In this document: in pieces, positions 46,620 to 56,408 of the stretch
Layout: each line of letters starts with the position of its first letter
Position numbering within the stretch: position 1 is the first letter of the stretch
Assembly (NCBI RefSeq): GCF_003219815.1
Contig: NZ_QJVD01000005.1
Coordinates: 1 to 64,000 of the forward strand
Length of the DNA: 64,000 nt
Direction of reading: 5' to 3'
Source: Arthrobacter livingstonensis
GTDB lineage: Bacteria; Actinomycetota; Actinomycetes; Actinomycetales; Micrococcaceae
Made by a program: the position numbers and the translations under genes
The notes under the pieces: generated by a model
Seen by the model: only the letters and a program-made list of their open reading frames with translations
What the model was told of the DNA's origin: nothing
The model's database searches: none

Positions 46620-48068
46620 TTAGTTGGATTTTGCGGCCGCAGCCGCCGAAACGCTGCCGGGGCGGTGCGCCTCGGTCCAGCCCTCGGCGTTGCGCTGCGG
46701 GGCCACCGTCAGCGTCAGCGCGCCGGCCGGGACGTCCTTGCGCACAATCGCGCCGGCCCCGGTGAATGCGCCGTCCCCCACGGTCACCGGAGCCACGAAG
46801 ACGGTGTTGGAACCGGTCCGCACGCCCGAGCCGATCACCGTGCGGTGCTTGTTCACGCCGTCAAAGTTGGCGGTGATGTTTCCGCAGCCAATGTTGGTGT
46901 CCTCGCCAATTTCGGCGTCGCCGGCGTACCCCAGGTGCGAGAGCTTGGAGCCGCGGCCGATCGTGACATTCTTCGTCTCGTAGAAGGCGCCGATCTTGCC
47001 CTCCGCGCCCAGGACCGTGCCGGGACGCAGATATGTGAACGGGCCCACGTGCGCGCCCGCACCGATGATGGCGCCGGAACCGTGCGTGCGCGTGACCTCT
47101 GCCCCTTCGGCGATTTCGACGTCCGTGAGCGTTGAATCCGGACCGACGACGGCGTCGCGCGCCACCGTCGTTTTCCCGTGCAGCTGGGTGCCGGGCAGGA
47201 TGGTGACGTCCTCGTCAAGTTCCACGGTGGAGTCGATCCATGTGGTGGCGGGGTCGATGACGGTGACGCCGCCGCGCATCCACGATTCGACGGTGCGGCG
47301 GTTGTGTTCGGCGCCCAGCGCGGCGAGCTGGACGCGGTCGTTGGCGCCCTCCACCTGCCACCGGTCCGTGGTGACCACGGCGGCAACGCGGCCGCCGCGC
47401 GCCCGGGCCAGGCCCAGCACATCGGTGAGGTACATCTCGCCCTGGCTGTTGTCCGTGGTGACGCCCCTGAGCGCTTCGCGGAGCACCTTGGCGTCAAAGG
47501 CGTAGATGCCGGAATTGATCTCCCGGATGCCGCGCTCTTCTTCGGTGGCGTCCTTGTGCTCACGGATGCCCAGGACGGTGCCGTCCGTGGTGTCGCGGAG
47601 GATGCGGCCGTAACCGGCGGCGTCGTCCAGTACTGCCGTGAGGACGGTCACGGCATTGGTGTCCCTTTCGTGCGTGGCGGTCAGCTCTTCGAGAAGACCG
47701 GTGGTGAGCAGCGGCACGTCGCCGTAGGTGACCACCACGGTTCCTTCGGTTTCCGCTTCCGCGTCCAATGCTGCCAGCGCTGCCTGGACCGCGCGGCCGG
47801 TGCCGGGGATTTCGTCCTGGTCCACGATCAGTGCGGTGTTGTCCAGCTCTGCGATATGGGCGGCCACCTGGTCGCGCTCAAACCGGACCACCACGGCCAG
47901 ACGTTCCGGGTTCAGGCCCTGCGCCGCGGCCAATGCATGGCCCACCATGGATATGCCGCCAATGGGGTGCAAAATCTTGGGTAGGCGGGACTTCATCCGG
48001 GTCCCGGCGCCGGCTGCCAGCACAATGACTGCGGCGGGATTGGATGAATTGGTGTCTTGGGGGCTCAC
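46620..48068 (-). CDS. glmU: Bifunctional GlcN-1-P acetyltransferase / GlcNAc-1-P uridyltransferase
   Basis: This 482-residue enzyme makes UDP-GlcNAc. The N-terminal uridyltransferase has VIVLAAGAGTRMKSRLPKIL and YGDVPLLT. From about residue 260 the protein becomes a left-handed beta-helix with the acetyltransferase signatures HVGPFTYLRPG, ETKNVTIGRGSKLSHLGYAG and GCGNITANFDG. A short Ala-rich tail follows. GTG at 48068, with GCAGGAG nine bases before it, is the start. Its product may also feed the amino-sugar pathway of the EPS operon. Confidence 0.96.
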   Translation of the reverse strand: MSPQDTNSSNPAAVIVLAAGAGTRMKSRLPKILHPIGGISMVGHALAAAQGLNPERLAVVVRFERDQVAAHIAELDNTALIVDQDEIPGTGRAVQAALAALDAEAETEGTVVVTYGDVPLLTTGLLEELTATHERDTNAVTVLTAVLDDAAGYGRILRDTTDGTVLGIREHKDATEEERGIREINSGIYAFDAKVLREALRGVTTDNSQGEMYLTDVLGLARARGGRVAAVVTTDRWQVEGANDRVQLAALGAEHNRRTVESWMRGGVTVIDPATTWIDSTVELDEDVTILPGTQLHGKTTVARDAVVGPDSTLTDVEIAEGAEVTRTHGSGAIIGAGAHVGPFTYLRPGTVLGAEGKIGAFYETKNVTIGRGSKLSHLGYAGDAEIGEDTNIGCGNITANFDGVNKHRTVIGSGVRTGSNTVFVAPVTVGDGAFTGAGAIVRKDVPAGALTLTVAPQRNAEGWTEAHRPGSVSAAAAAKSN

Positions 48069-48261
48069 TAAGTGGCACTCCTGCCCGGACCATGTCCGTG
48101 ATCAAACCTACGCAAATGGAAACAAGTCCATGCTACCCGTTCACGCAGGGGTGCCCGTTCACTGCCCGTTAACATCCCATGCAGGGAAAGGCCACGGCGG
48201 GGAAGGAACCCGGCGCATGGCATCCGGTGTCAGGGATGGCCGGCTGCCGGCTTCAGCGTGT

Positions 48262-48332
48262 TCCGCCCATAGGATTCGAACCTATACTCCACAGCTCCAA
48301 AGGCTGGGGTGCTGCCATTACACCAGGGCGGA
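48262..48332 (-). tRNA. tRNA-Gln (anticodon TTG)
   Basis: Read on the reverse strand, a 71-base cloverleaf forms. The acceptor stem TCCGCCC pairs with GGGCGGA, the D-arm contains AATGGCA, the anticodon loop is CTTTGGA with TTG for glutamine, and the T-loop has GGTTCGAATCC. CCA is not encoded. It lies upstream of glmU on the same strand. Confidence 0.95.
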
Positions 48333-48745
48333 ATGTGCGCCGCTGCCATTACGCGCAGCCCACGAGAATATAGTGTGCCACGGCGGGGACATATTTTGCG
48401 ACTTGGGCCCTTCTATCGGCTGCATTGTCCACCGCGCCGCTGGAGGAATATGCACAAGCTGACATCCTCGCCCGTAGCCATTTATTCCCCCGCCAGAAGG
48501 ATTCGAGGCGGCATCACCGTCGCGCATGCGCCAGACCTATCGCAGGTTTCGCGCATGGGCAAAACCTCGTACGACAGCTTCAACCATGCACCAGACTCGG
48601 TGTGGGTTAGGCGCATGATTACCTCTGCGCAGAACTGGAAGTGAGTTTCACGCCGGTGCAAAGCGGACCTTGGGTGTGCGCTAAATTCGTGCACGAGTTC
48701 GACGCAGACGTGCAGCGTACTCATTGCGAGCGCCAAACTCACCCT
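48333..48745. repeat. Gene-free, palindrome-rich region beside tRNA-Gln
   Basis: No convincing gene is present. About 48635-48757 is an imperfect palindrome centred on the CGTGCACG at about 48690-48697: blocks such as TGCGCAGAACTGGAAG on one strand recur as TGCGCAAAATTGAAGG on the other, with TGAGTTT next in both. Weaker related units extend back to about 48520, where TCTGGTGCATG and TCTGGCGCATG recur 60 bases apart on the reverse strand. Short frames here encode similar peptides on both strands (LVHEF, FVHEF) because of the palindrome and are not genes. Confidence 0.55.
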
Positions 48746-49582
48746 TCAATTTTGCGCACCTTGGATTCTGTCAAGCGCCTGGCTGATCCAATTCATCATG
48801 ATGTCCGGCCGGTGAAGCACAATGTACGCCGGTATGCGCAGGCACCACCGCCCCTTGACCACCAGCAGATTGTCACGTCGCAGGTCCTCTTCCCACCCTT
48901 CAGGCGTATTGTGGTACGTTTCGCCATCCGTTTCTACGCCCAGAATCCCTTCCACCAGCAGGTCCAGGTGCCCCACGTCCTTGACATGAAACTGCCCCTG
49001 CACGTTGTAGCCGGCTTTCCGCATGTAGTAGCGGCCCACTGTTTCGGCGATCGATTGGGACTGGGGATCCATCATGTCGATGATGGCGCGGGCTGCAGTG
49101 TCTTCACGGCCCGAAAATTCCTTGCGGAGCTCGGGGATGGTGCACTTGCCAAGCACCACCGCAGATTCCAGAACTGCCAGGGCTTCCACCTCGGTCCCAC
49201 ATTTCACGCACTGGCGGAGGATGTCCATGAGGGTTTGACCGCCCCGGACCCGATGGACGACGCAGCCTGGCACCGGCCGGCCGTGGGCCACGGCAACGTG
49301 GGTCTGCTCGGGTTCCCTGATGACCCACAACCCGATCTTCTTCGCCTTGTTTAGGCAGGTCCGCCGTCCTTGGTGCTGGGCCAGGAAGACGTCCAGCGGA
49401 TCTGCGTGTGGAAGGCCGAAATGGCCCGGTGCAACAGTCTTGATGCGCCCCTGCAGCTCTGCCTGCCGCAGTTCCCAGTCGGTACATCCGGCGGCTACCA
49501 GGTCCTTGCGCCGGGCCACGGTTGCGAACGTGGCCTTGATGTACTCTTCCGGGCTCTTTTTCTTTGGGTCTTGGCTGCTCAT
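48746..49582 (-). CDS. DUF559 / AbiEi-like N-domain protein (endonuclease-like fold)
   Basis: This 278-residue protein has an N-terminal segment (VARRKDLVAAGCTDWELRQA, VAPGHFGLP) resembling the winged-helix domain of AbiEi-type antitoxins. The C-terminal part resembles DUF559/Vsr-like nuclease folds, with VDLLVEG-like HLDLLVEGILGVETDGETYH and EDLRRDNLLVVKGRWCLRI. Such proteins are very frequent in Arthrobacter and relatives and have no established role. No toxin gene accompanies it, so a toxin-antitoxin pair is not supported. The Asp/Glu and Arg positions expected of a PD-(D/E)xK-like site are present. It is flanked by repeat-rich DNA on both sides. Confidence 0.7.
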   Translation of the reverse strand: MSSQDPKKKSPEEYIKATFATVARRKDLVAAGCTDWELRQAELQGRIKTVAPGHFGLPHADPLDVFLAQHQGRRTCLNKAKKIGLWVIREPEQTHVAVAHGRPVPGCVVHRVRGGQTLMDILRQCVKCGTEVEALAVLESAVVLGKCTIPELRKEFSGREDTAARAIIDMMDPQSQSIAETVGRYYMRKAGYNVQGQFHVKDVGHLDLLVEGILGVETDGETYHNTPEGWEEDLRRDNLLVVKGRWCLRIPAYIVLHRPDIMMNWISQALDRIQGAQN

Positions 49583-49973
49583 GCCTCAATTTTGGCCGCG
49601 GCGTCAGGCCGCAAGCCGTCCGACGGGCCGAATGTGGACGCTTCGCCGGGCGTTGCCCCCTGTGGAGGGATGTTGACCACAGCCATGCGCACAACTGCGT
49701 GCCACATCATGCGCTCGGGAAAAGCCGGACCGCCGCAACGTCAGACAGGCGCAGGACTCATGGCGGGTTCTGCGCGGGAGATACTCTGCGCAGGACTCAT
49801 GGCGGGTTCGGCGCCTGCGCCAAGAGCACCAAATTCCACTCCTGGCCGCTGCTTGGGCACTTCGGAGGCCTCCAGCCATTCCAGCTCGAGCGCCACTCCG
49901 GCTCGAGCGCCACTTCAGAAGTGGCGCAGCGGCGAGCGCCCACCCTGCGCAGCTTCAAAGTTGGGCGTATTTG
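49583..49973. repeat. Gene-free region with direct repeats and a copied gene end
   Basis: A 22-base direct repeat containing CAGGACTCATGGCGGGTT occurs at 49749-49770 and 49788-49809. About 30 bases of the 3' end of the ABC-F gene (TTCGGAGGCCTCCAGCCATT and flanks, 49983 on) are also present at about 49859-49890. A hairpin at 49907-49927 (GCGCCACTT with AAGTGGCGC, loop CAG) may end the ABC-F transcript. No protein gene is supported. Confidence 0.7.
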
Positions 49974-51752
49974 CTACTCGAGCACTTCGGAGGCCTCCAG
50001 CCATTCCAGCTCAAGCCCCGCCTTTTCGCCGGCCAGCGCAGCCAGTTTCGCGTTCAGCTCGTCCAGGGCATCGTACTCGCCCACCTTGGACGACATCTGC
50101 GAGTGCACCTTGGCCTCGGCGGCGGCCACCTTGCCCAGCTGGCGCTCCACGCGGTTCAGCTTCTTGCGGGCATCGCGCTTCTCGCCTTCCGACGGCCCCG
50201 ACGCGGCACCGGACCCGGCAGTGGCCGGCTTGGAGGCGGCGGACAGCGCCTCCTCGCGCAGCTGCAGGTACTGGTCCACGCCGCCGGGCAGCCCGCGCAG
50301 CTTTCCGTCGCCCAGCATCGCCATCTGGTGGTCGGTGACACGCTCCAGCAGGTACCTGTCGTGAGAAACCACCACCAGGGTCCCCGGCCAGCCGTCCAGC
50401 ACGTCCTCCACCGCGGCCAGGGTGTCCGTGTCCAAGTCATTCGTGGGCTCGTCGAGCATGAGCACGTTTGGTTCACCCACGAGCAGGCGCAGCAGCTGCA
50501 GGCGGCGGCGCTCACCACCGGACAAATCACGCACCGGCGTCCACTGCTTGTCCTTCGTGAAGCCCAGCTGCTCCACCAGCGCCCCGGCGCTCATGTCCTT
50601 GCCGCCCACCTCGAAGGAGCGCTTCTCCCGCTCAATGACCTCCAGCACGCGCAGGTCCAGGACGTCGTCCAGCTCCCGGACCTCCTGCGTCAACACGGCC
50701 GTCTGCACGGTCTTGCCGCGCTTGAGCCGGCCGGACGACGGCTCAACCTCGCCGTTGAGCAGCCGCAGCAGGGTGGTCTTGCCCGCACCGTTCACCCCGA
50801 CCAGCCCCAGCCGCTCCCCGGGCGCCAGCCGCAGGGTGATGTCCTTGAAGATCTCCTTGTCGCCATAGGACAGTGAGACGTTTTCCAGGTCGAGCACGTC
50901 CTTGCCCTGCCGGGCCGTGGCCATGCGCGACAGCGCCACGGTGTCCCTTGGTTCGGGGACGTCGGCAATGAGGTCATTGGCCGCCTCGATGCGGAACTTC
51001 GGCTTCGCCGTGCGGGCCGGGGCTCCGCGGCGAAGCCACGCCAGCTCCTTCTTGACCAGTTGCACGCGCTTGGATTCAATGACGGAGTTCATGCGGTCAC
51101 GTTCGGCGCGGGCCAGCACGTACGCGGCATATCCGCCGTCGAACGGGTCAATGATGCCGTCATGGACCTCCCAGGTGCGGTTGCAGACCTCGTCGAGGAA
51201 CCAGCGGTCGTGGGTGACGACGACGAAGGCGCCCTCGTTGGCCCGCCAGCGCTGCTGCAGGTGCTTGGCCAGCCAAGCCACACCCTCCACATCCAGGTGG
51301 TTGGTGGGCTCGTCCAGCATGATGACGTCGTCGCCGCCGATGAGCAGCTTGGCCAGGGCCACGCGCCGCTTCTGCCCGCCGGAAAGGGAATGGATGTTCG
51401 CGTGCCAGTCCACCTCGCCCACCAGCGCGCCCATGATCTCCCGGATTTTCCGGTTGGATGCCCACTCGTGGTCGGCGGCCTCGCCCACGATCGCGAAACC
51501 CACGGTACTCTCGCCGTCGAGCACGTCCGACTGGTCCAGGTAGCCAATGTGCACGCCGGCGCGGACGGTCACGCGCCCGGAATCCGCCGTTTGCCGCCCG
51601 GCCAGCAGGCGCATCAGCGTGGATTTGCCGTCCCCGTTGCGGCCCACGATGCCGATGCGGTCACCGTCTTCGAGCCCCACCGTGACACTGTCCAGGACAG
51701 TGCGGGTGGCAAAGGCGATGCTGAGATTTTCTCCACCAAGGAGGTGTGCCAC
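49974..51752 (-). CDS. ABC-F family ATPase (Uup/Ettα-like)
   Basis: This 592-residue protein has two ABC ATPase domains on one chain and no membrane segments. Walker A motifs are GRNGDGKST and GVNGAGKTT, the signatures are LSGGQKRRVALA and LSGGERRRLQL, and each Walker B is followed by DEPTNHLD or DEPTNDLD. A charged linker separates the domains, and the C terminus is a coiled coil rich in Glu, Lys and Ala, as in Uup. ABC-F proteins act on ribosomes or DNA rather than as transporters. The start is GTG at 51752. It follows ispE by 24 bases, the standard actinobacterial order. Confidence 0.92.
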   Translation of the reverse strand: MAHLLGGENLSIAFATRTVLDSVTVGLEDGDRIGIVGRNGDGKSTLMRLLAGRQTADSGRVTVRAGVHIGYLDQSDVLDGESTVGFAIVGEAADHEWASNRKIREIMGALVGEVDWHANIHSLSGGQKRRVALAKLLIGGDDVIMLDEPTNHLDVEGVAWLAKHLQQRWRANEGAFVVVTHDRWFLDEVCNRTWEVHDGIIDPFDGGYAAYVLARAERDRMNSVIESKRVQLVKKELAWLRRGAPARTAKPKFRIEAANDLIADVPEPRDTVALSRMATARQGKDVLDLENVSLSYGDKEIFKDITLRLAPGERLGLVGVNGAGKTTLLRLLNGEVEPSSGRLKRGKTVQTAVLTQEVRELDDVLDLRVLEVIEREKRSFEVGGKDMSAGALVEQLGFTKDKQWTPVRDLSGGERRRLQLLRLLVGEPNVLMLDEPTNDLDTDTLAAVEDVLDGWPGTLVVVSHDRYLLERVTDHQMAMLGDGKLRGLPGGVDQYLQLREEALSAASKPATAGSGAASGPSEGEKRDARKKLNRVERQLGKVAAAEAKVHSQMSSKVGEYDALDELNAKLAALAGEKAGLELEWLEASEVLE

Positions 51753-51776
51753 GTCAAACCACTTTCATTAAGGTAT

Positions 51777-52850
51777 TCATGCGTCAACAATTCGTTGTGC
51801 CCCGTGCACGGGCCCTTCCACGGCTTGTGCGTCAAGGCCGTCGCCCGCCAGCTGCGCCACCAGCTCCAGCGCATGCGCCGGGTCGCGGGCCAGCATGGCC
51901 ACCGTCGGCCCCGACCCCGAGACCAGGGTGGCCAGCGCACCCAGCCGGGTCCCGGCGTCGAGCACGTCCGCCAGGCCCGGGGCCAAGTGCACGGCGGCGC
52001 GCTGCAGGTCATTTTCCAGGCACGGAGCCAGCAGGGCCGGGTCCGCCGCGCGCAGGGCCGCCAATATCCGCGGATCAACCTGGTCCGGCTCGACCGGATC
52101 CTCCCCCGCACGCAGCGAGTCAAGGGTGCCGTAGACCACGGGGGTGGACAGGCCAAAGTCGGACTGCACCAGGACCCAGTGCAGCGGTTCCGGGGCCAGG
52201 GCGGAGGTGAGCCTGTCCCCCACCCCAAGTCCGACGGCGGCACCCCCCAGCAGTGCGAACGGCACGTCCGCGCCGAGCTCGGCCCCGAGGAGGGACAGCT
52301 CCTCGCGGGAGAGGCCCGTGTGCCAAAGCGCGTCGCAAGCCACGAGGGCCGCTGCCGCGTCCGCCGAACCCCCGCCCATGCCGCCGGCAATGGGCACGTG
52401 CTTGCTGATTTCCAGGTGCACCCCACACGCGTTTTCGCTGATGTCCGCCACGAGCAGGGCGGCGCGGACCGCCAGGTTCCTCCCGTCCAGCGGAATGCCT
52501 GCGAGGAGCTCCGGGGCAAGTGAGCTGCCGGGGCTGATGCTGACGGTGACGTCGGAGGGCGGCGTGCCGGGCTTGGCAGTGGCCTGGACTTCCTCGTACA
52601 GGGACACGGCCAGGTAGGTGCTGGCCACCGTGTGGTAGCCGTCGTCGCGCAAGGGTCCGACGCGGAAGGAGGCGTTGATCTTGCCGGGGGCCTGGACCCG
52701 GACGTGCTTGGGCCGGCCCGTCCAGTCGTATTCGGCGCCGAGGGATTCTGGGAAGACGTCCGCCGGGCCGGGCCGTCGGCCCGCATTGCCCCGCCGGCCT
52801 TCCGCGGCGCCGCCAGCTGAGCTGTCCCTGCCCGGGTTCATTGCTTCCAT
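51777..52850 (-). CDS. ispE: 4-diphosphocytidyl-2-C-methyl-D-erythritol kinase
   Basis: This GHMP kinase of the non-mevalonate isoprenoid pathway has 357 residues. Motifs are VQAPGKINASFRVGPLRDDGYH, the ATP-binding VPIAGGMGGGSADAAAALVA, and the C-terminal LVSGSGPTVAML. The protein has about 45 extra polar residues at the N terminus before the kinase fold, so a later start is possible, but ATG 52850 abuts the ksgA stop exactly. It supplies isoprenoids, including the undecaprenyl carrier used by the EPS pathway. Confidence 0.93.
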   Translation of the reverse strand: MEAMNPGRDSSAGGAAEGRRGNAGRRPGPADVFPESLGAEYDWTGRPKHVRVQAPGKINASFRVGPLRDDGYHTVASTYLAVSLYEEVQATAKPGTPPSDVTVSISPGSSLAPELLAGIPLDGRNLAVRAALLVADISENACGVHLEISKHVPIAGGMGGGSADAAAALVACDALWHTGLSREELSLLGAELGADVPFALLGGAAVGLGVGDRLTSALAPEPLHWVLVQSDFGLSTPVVYGTLDSLRAGEDPVEPDQVDPRILAALRAADPALLAPCLENDLQRAAVHLAPGLADVLDAGTRLGALATLVSGSGPTVAMLARDPAHALELVAQLAGDGLDAQAVEGPVHGAQRIVDA

Positions 52851-53729
52851 TTACGCCGTCATGGGAAGCTTGGCCTCGGCGATGCGGGCAAAGGCCGCCA
52901 CGTCGATCACTTCGCCGCGTGCGGTGGGGTCCACGCCGGCCACGCGCAGGAAGCGTTCGGCCTCGGCCGCGCCGCCGGCCCAGCCCGCCAGGGCCGCCCG
53001 GAGCGTCTTGCGGCGCTGGGCGAACGCCGCGTCGATCACGGCGAACACCTGCTCGCGGCTGGCGCGGGTGACGGGGGGTTCACGGCGGACAAATTCCACC
53101 AGCCCCGACGAGATCTTCGGCGCCGGCCAAAACACGTTCATGCCAATGACGCCGGCCTTGCGCATCTGCGAATACCACGCACCCTTGACCGATGGCACAC
53201 CATAGGTCTTGGACCCGGGCCCGGCCACCATGCGGTCTGCCACCTCATCCTGGACCATGACCAGCCCGTGCCGCAGCGACGGGAAGTGTTCGAGCAGGTG
53301 CAGGACCACAGGCACGGCCACGTTGTACGGCAGATTGGCCACGAGGGCCGTGGGCTCCCCCGGAAGCTCGGTGATGCGCATCGCGTCGGAAAGCACGACG
53401 TCGAGATTTCCCGCTTTTTCGGGGCGGAACGCGACCACGGTTTCGGGGAGCCGTGCGGCCAGGACGGGGTCGATCTCCACGGCCACCACGCGGGCGGCGG
53501 CGTCGAGCAGCCCCAGTGTCAGGGACCCCAGTCCGGGGCCTACCTCCAGCACTGTTTCCGCCGGGTCCACCTTGGCGGCGGCCACGATCCGGCGGATGGT
53601 GTTGCCGTCAATGACAAAGTTCTGGCCCAGCGTCTTGGTGGGGCGAACACCGATTTCCTCCGCAAGGCGGCGGATCTCGGTGGCACCGAGAAGCGGCTGG
53701 GTCGCGGGGCTGGGTTGGGGGGAGGTCAC
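52851..53729 (-). CDS. ksgA: 16S rRNA dimethyladenosine transferase
   Basis: This 292-residue SAM-dependent enzyme dimethylates two adenines near the 16S rRNA 3' end. Visible are [17 protein letters not shown], the SAM-binding [18 protein letters not shown], the catalytic [10 protein letters not shown], and [12 protein letters not shown]. The frame is open further upstream, but GTG at 53729 is chosen: a TACGAT -10 lies six bases before it, suggesting a leaderless message, and similarity starts shortly after. Its stop directly abuts ispE. Confidence 0.94.
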   Translation of the reverse strand: MTSPQPSPATQPLLGATEIRRLAEEIGVRPTKTLGQNFVIDGNTIRRIVAAAKVDPAETVLEVGPGLGSLTLGLLDAAARVVAVEIDPVLAARLPETVVAFRPEKAGNLDVVLSDAMRITELPGEPTALVANLPYNVAVPVVLHLLEHFPSLRHGLVMVQDEVADRMVAGPGSKTYGVPSVKGAWYSQMRKAGVIGMNVFWPAPKISSGLVEFVRREPPVTRASREQVFAVIDAAFAQRRKTLRAALAGWAGGAAEAERFLRVAGVDPTARGEVIDVAAFARIAEAKLPMTA

Positions 53730-53735
53730 TGCACA

Positions 53736-53741
53736 ATCGTA
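53736..53741 (-). promoter_or_regulatory. -10 element of leaderless ksgA transcript
   Basis: On the reverse strand TACGAT is followed after six bases by the GTG start, with no ribosome-binding sequence between them. The layout repeats that seen before vanZ and rmlB. Confidence 0.45.
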
Positions 53742-53796
53742 TCCGCTCCCGGTGCTGCGTCCCGTCGAGGCAGTTGAACCGCCGTTAATGAAAGCG

Positions 53797-53823
53797 CCCC
53801 CACAGCTTTGGGAGCCTGCGGGG
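53797..53823 (-). terminator. Hairpin after rpfB
   Basis: An imperfect stem (CCCC-ACAGCT with AGCCTGC-GGGG in + sense) lies about 27 bases beyond the rpfB stop, followed on the reverse strand by a short T-containing stretch. It probably separates rpfB from the ksgA promoter. Confidence 0.4.
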
Positions 53824-53849
53824 AGCACTGTGAAGAGAAGGAGAAGGTG

Positions 53850-55031
<1,182 letters not shown>

Positions 55032-55068
55032 TTACTACTAGAGCACCCGGGCACGGGGAGTGGCGGAG

Positions 55069-55114
55069 CATTTTTGCACGGTCCTGCCCTTGCGTCAGGT
55101 GCACTGCAAAAATG
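55069..55114 (-). promoter_or_regulatory. Structured 5' leader of rpfB
   Basis: CATTTTTGCA (55069-55078) and TGCAAAAATG (55105-55114) form a perfect 10-bp stem in the untranslated leader, with a small CCTG/CAGG hairpin inside. The structure ends about 46 bases before the start codon. It does not match any riboswitch I can recognise. Confidence 0.45.
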
Positions 55115-55208
55115 TCCGTCGCGAACGGTTGCGGCAGGATCCAATTGAACGGTGGATCCCGCTGCTTCTCATCCGTAGGCCTTCCCCGACCCCGGCTAAT
55201 AGTCCCCC

Positions 55209-55250
55209 AGCGTAACCTGATCGTTACCAATAAGACAAGGTTTGGTAACG
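55209..55250 (-). promoter_or_regulatory. rpfB promoter with overlapping dyad operator
   Basis: On the reverse strand, TTGTCT (55233-55238) and TACGCT (55209-55214) are spaced by 18 bases. The -35 lies inside a perfect 7-bp dyad, CGTTACC (55222-55228) and GGTAACG (55244-55250), and a third half-site CGTAACC overlaps the -10. This is a typical repressor arrangement. Transcription would start about 180 bases before the GTG. Confidence 0.6.
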
Positions 55251-55264
55251 CTCAGAGGTCCTTC

Positions 55265-56248
55265 TCACACGTTCCAGGAGCCATAAACGGCCTCCGTGTT
55301 GGCCCGCAAAAGCTGGCCGAGGCTATCCAGTCCCCGGCCCATCAATTGTCCCATGCTTTGCACCGTGTACGGCAGCATATAGCTGGCGTTGGGGCGTCCC
55401 CTGTGCGGATGCGGCGTCAAAAATGGGGCATCGGTTTCCACCAGGAGCAATGCCGGATCGGCCACCACAAGTGCCTCGCGCAAATTCCCTGCATTTTTAA
55501 AGGTTAGGGTGCCCGAAAACGACATGTACCAGCCGTTATCGTTACAAATTTTGGCCAGTTCGGCGTCCCCGGAGAAGCAGTGAAAAACCACGCACGACGG
55601 CGGCCCCTCCTCCCTTAAAACCGCCACCACATCGCTGTGGGCGTCGCGGTCGTGGATCTGCAGCGCCAGGCCGCGCTTTTTGGCAATCTCGATGTGGCGG
55701 CGGAATGAATACAACTGACTGGCAATGCCGTCGGGCCCGGTCCGGAAATAGTCCAGGCCCGTCTCCCCGATGGCCCTGATGCGCGGGTGGGCGGCGAGGG
55801 CGTCAATCTCCTCCAGCGCGGCGTCCAGCGCGGTGGTCCCGCCGCCGGCGGGACCACCGCCGGCAGTCCCTCCGCCAGCTCCGCCCGCACCGCCGGCGCC
55901 GCCGCCTGCCAGGCCGGCCAGGCCCGGCGCGTCGTTGGGATGGATGGCCACGGCGCCCAGGACGCGGGGATCCAGGTCTACGGCCCGCACGGTGAAGCGC
56001 GACGATTCCAGGTCGCAGCCCACCTGCACGGCACCGGCAATGCCGACCTCCTCGGCCGCATCCAGGGCATCCTTCAATGCGACGGGCGAGTCGCCAAAGT
56101 CAAAGTGCGTGTGGTTGTCATACACCGGCACGGGCAGCGGCGCCGGGGCGGGCGCGAACCCCGGGCGCCGTTTTCCGGCGTCGGGCGTGCCGTCCTGGGC
56201 GGGTGATTCGTCGCGGCGATAGGGGCGGGGCACGTCAGGGGAGCACAT
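55265..56248 (-). CDS. tatD: TatD family metal-dependent hydrolase
   Basis: This TIM-barrel hydrolase has about 327 residues. Metal ligands appear in YDNHTHFDF, IGETGLDYFRT, IHDRDAHSD, VVFHCFSGD and LLVETDAPFLTP, all standard. Members act as DNases or RNases in DNA repair and RNA quality control. Two oddities: an N-terminal tail of about 40 residues rich in Pro and Ala, and a glycine-rich insertion (about residues 108-135) after the HPNDA segment. ATG 56248 is preferred over TTG 56257 because a TAAAAT -10 candidate overlaps the latter. It is divergent from moxR. Confidence 0.9.
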   Translation of the reverse strand: MCSPDVPRPYRRDESPAQDGTPDAGKRRPGFAPAPAPLPVPVYDNHTHFDFGDSPVALKDALDAAEEVGIAGAVQVGCDLESSRFTVRAVDLDPRVLGAVAIHPNDAPGLAGLAGGGAGGAGGAGGGTAGGGPAGGGTTALDAALEEIDALAAHPRIRAIGETGLDYFRTGPDGIASQLYSFRRHIEIAKKRGLALQIHDRDAHSDVVAVLREEGPPSCVVFHCFSGDAELAKICNDNGWYMSFSGTLTFKNAGNLREALVVADPALLLVETDAPFLTPHPHRGRPNASYMLPYTVQSMGQLMGRGLDSLGQLLRANTEAVYGSWNV

Positions 56249-56408
56249 ATTTGGCAATTTTACCCATGTTTATGCACGGGCTGGCGGTCATGTCCGGCGC
56301 AAACCCGGCATACTAGTAGCGTGGGTCACAGGCAGACACACACTGGCTCCAACGACCACTTCGGTCACACGGGCCTGACTCTGGTCAGACGGACCTGAAA
56401 GGTTGGGC

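Noticed and set aside
48482-48742. An 86-codon reverse frame between tRNA-Gln and the DUF559 gene
   Set aside because: It lies in palindromic repeat DNA and encodes similar peptides on both strands; there is no ribosome site.
48746-49582. DUF559 gene as an antitoxin or restriction enzyme
   Set aside because: There is no toxin or methylase neighbour; the AbiEi-like N terminus alone is not enough.
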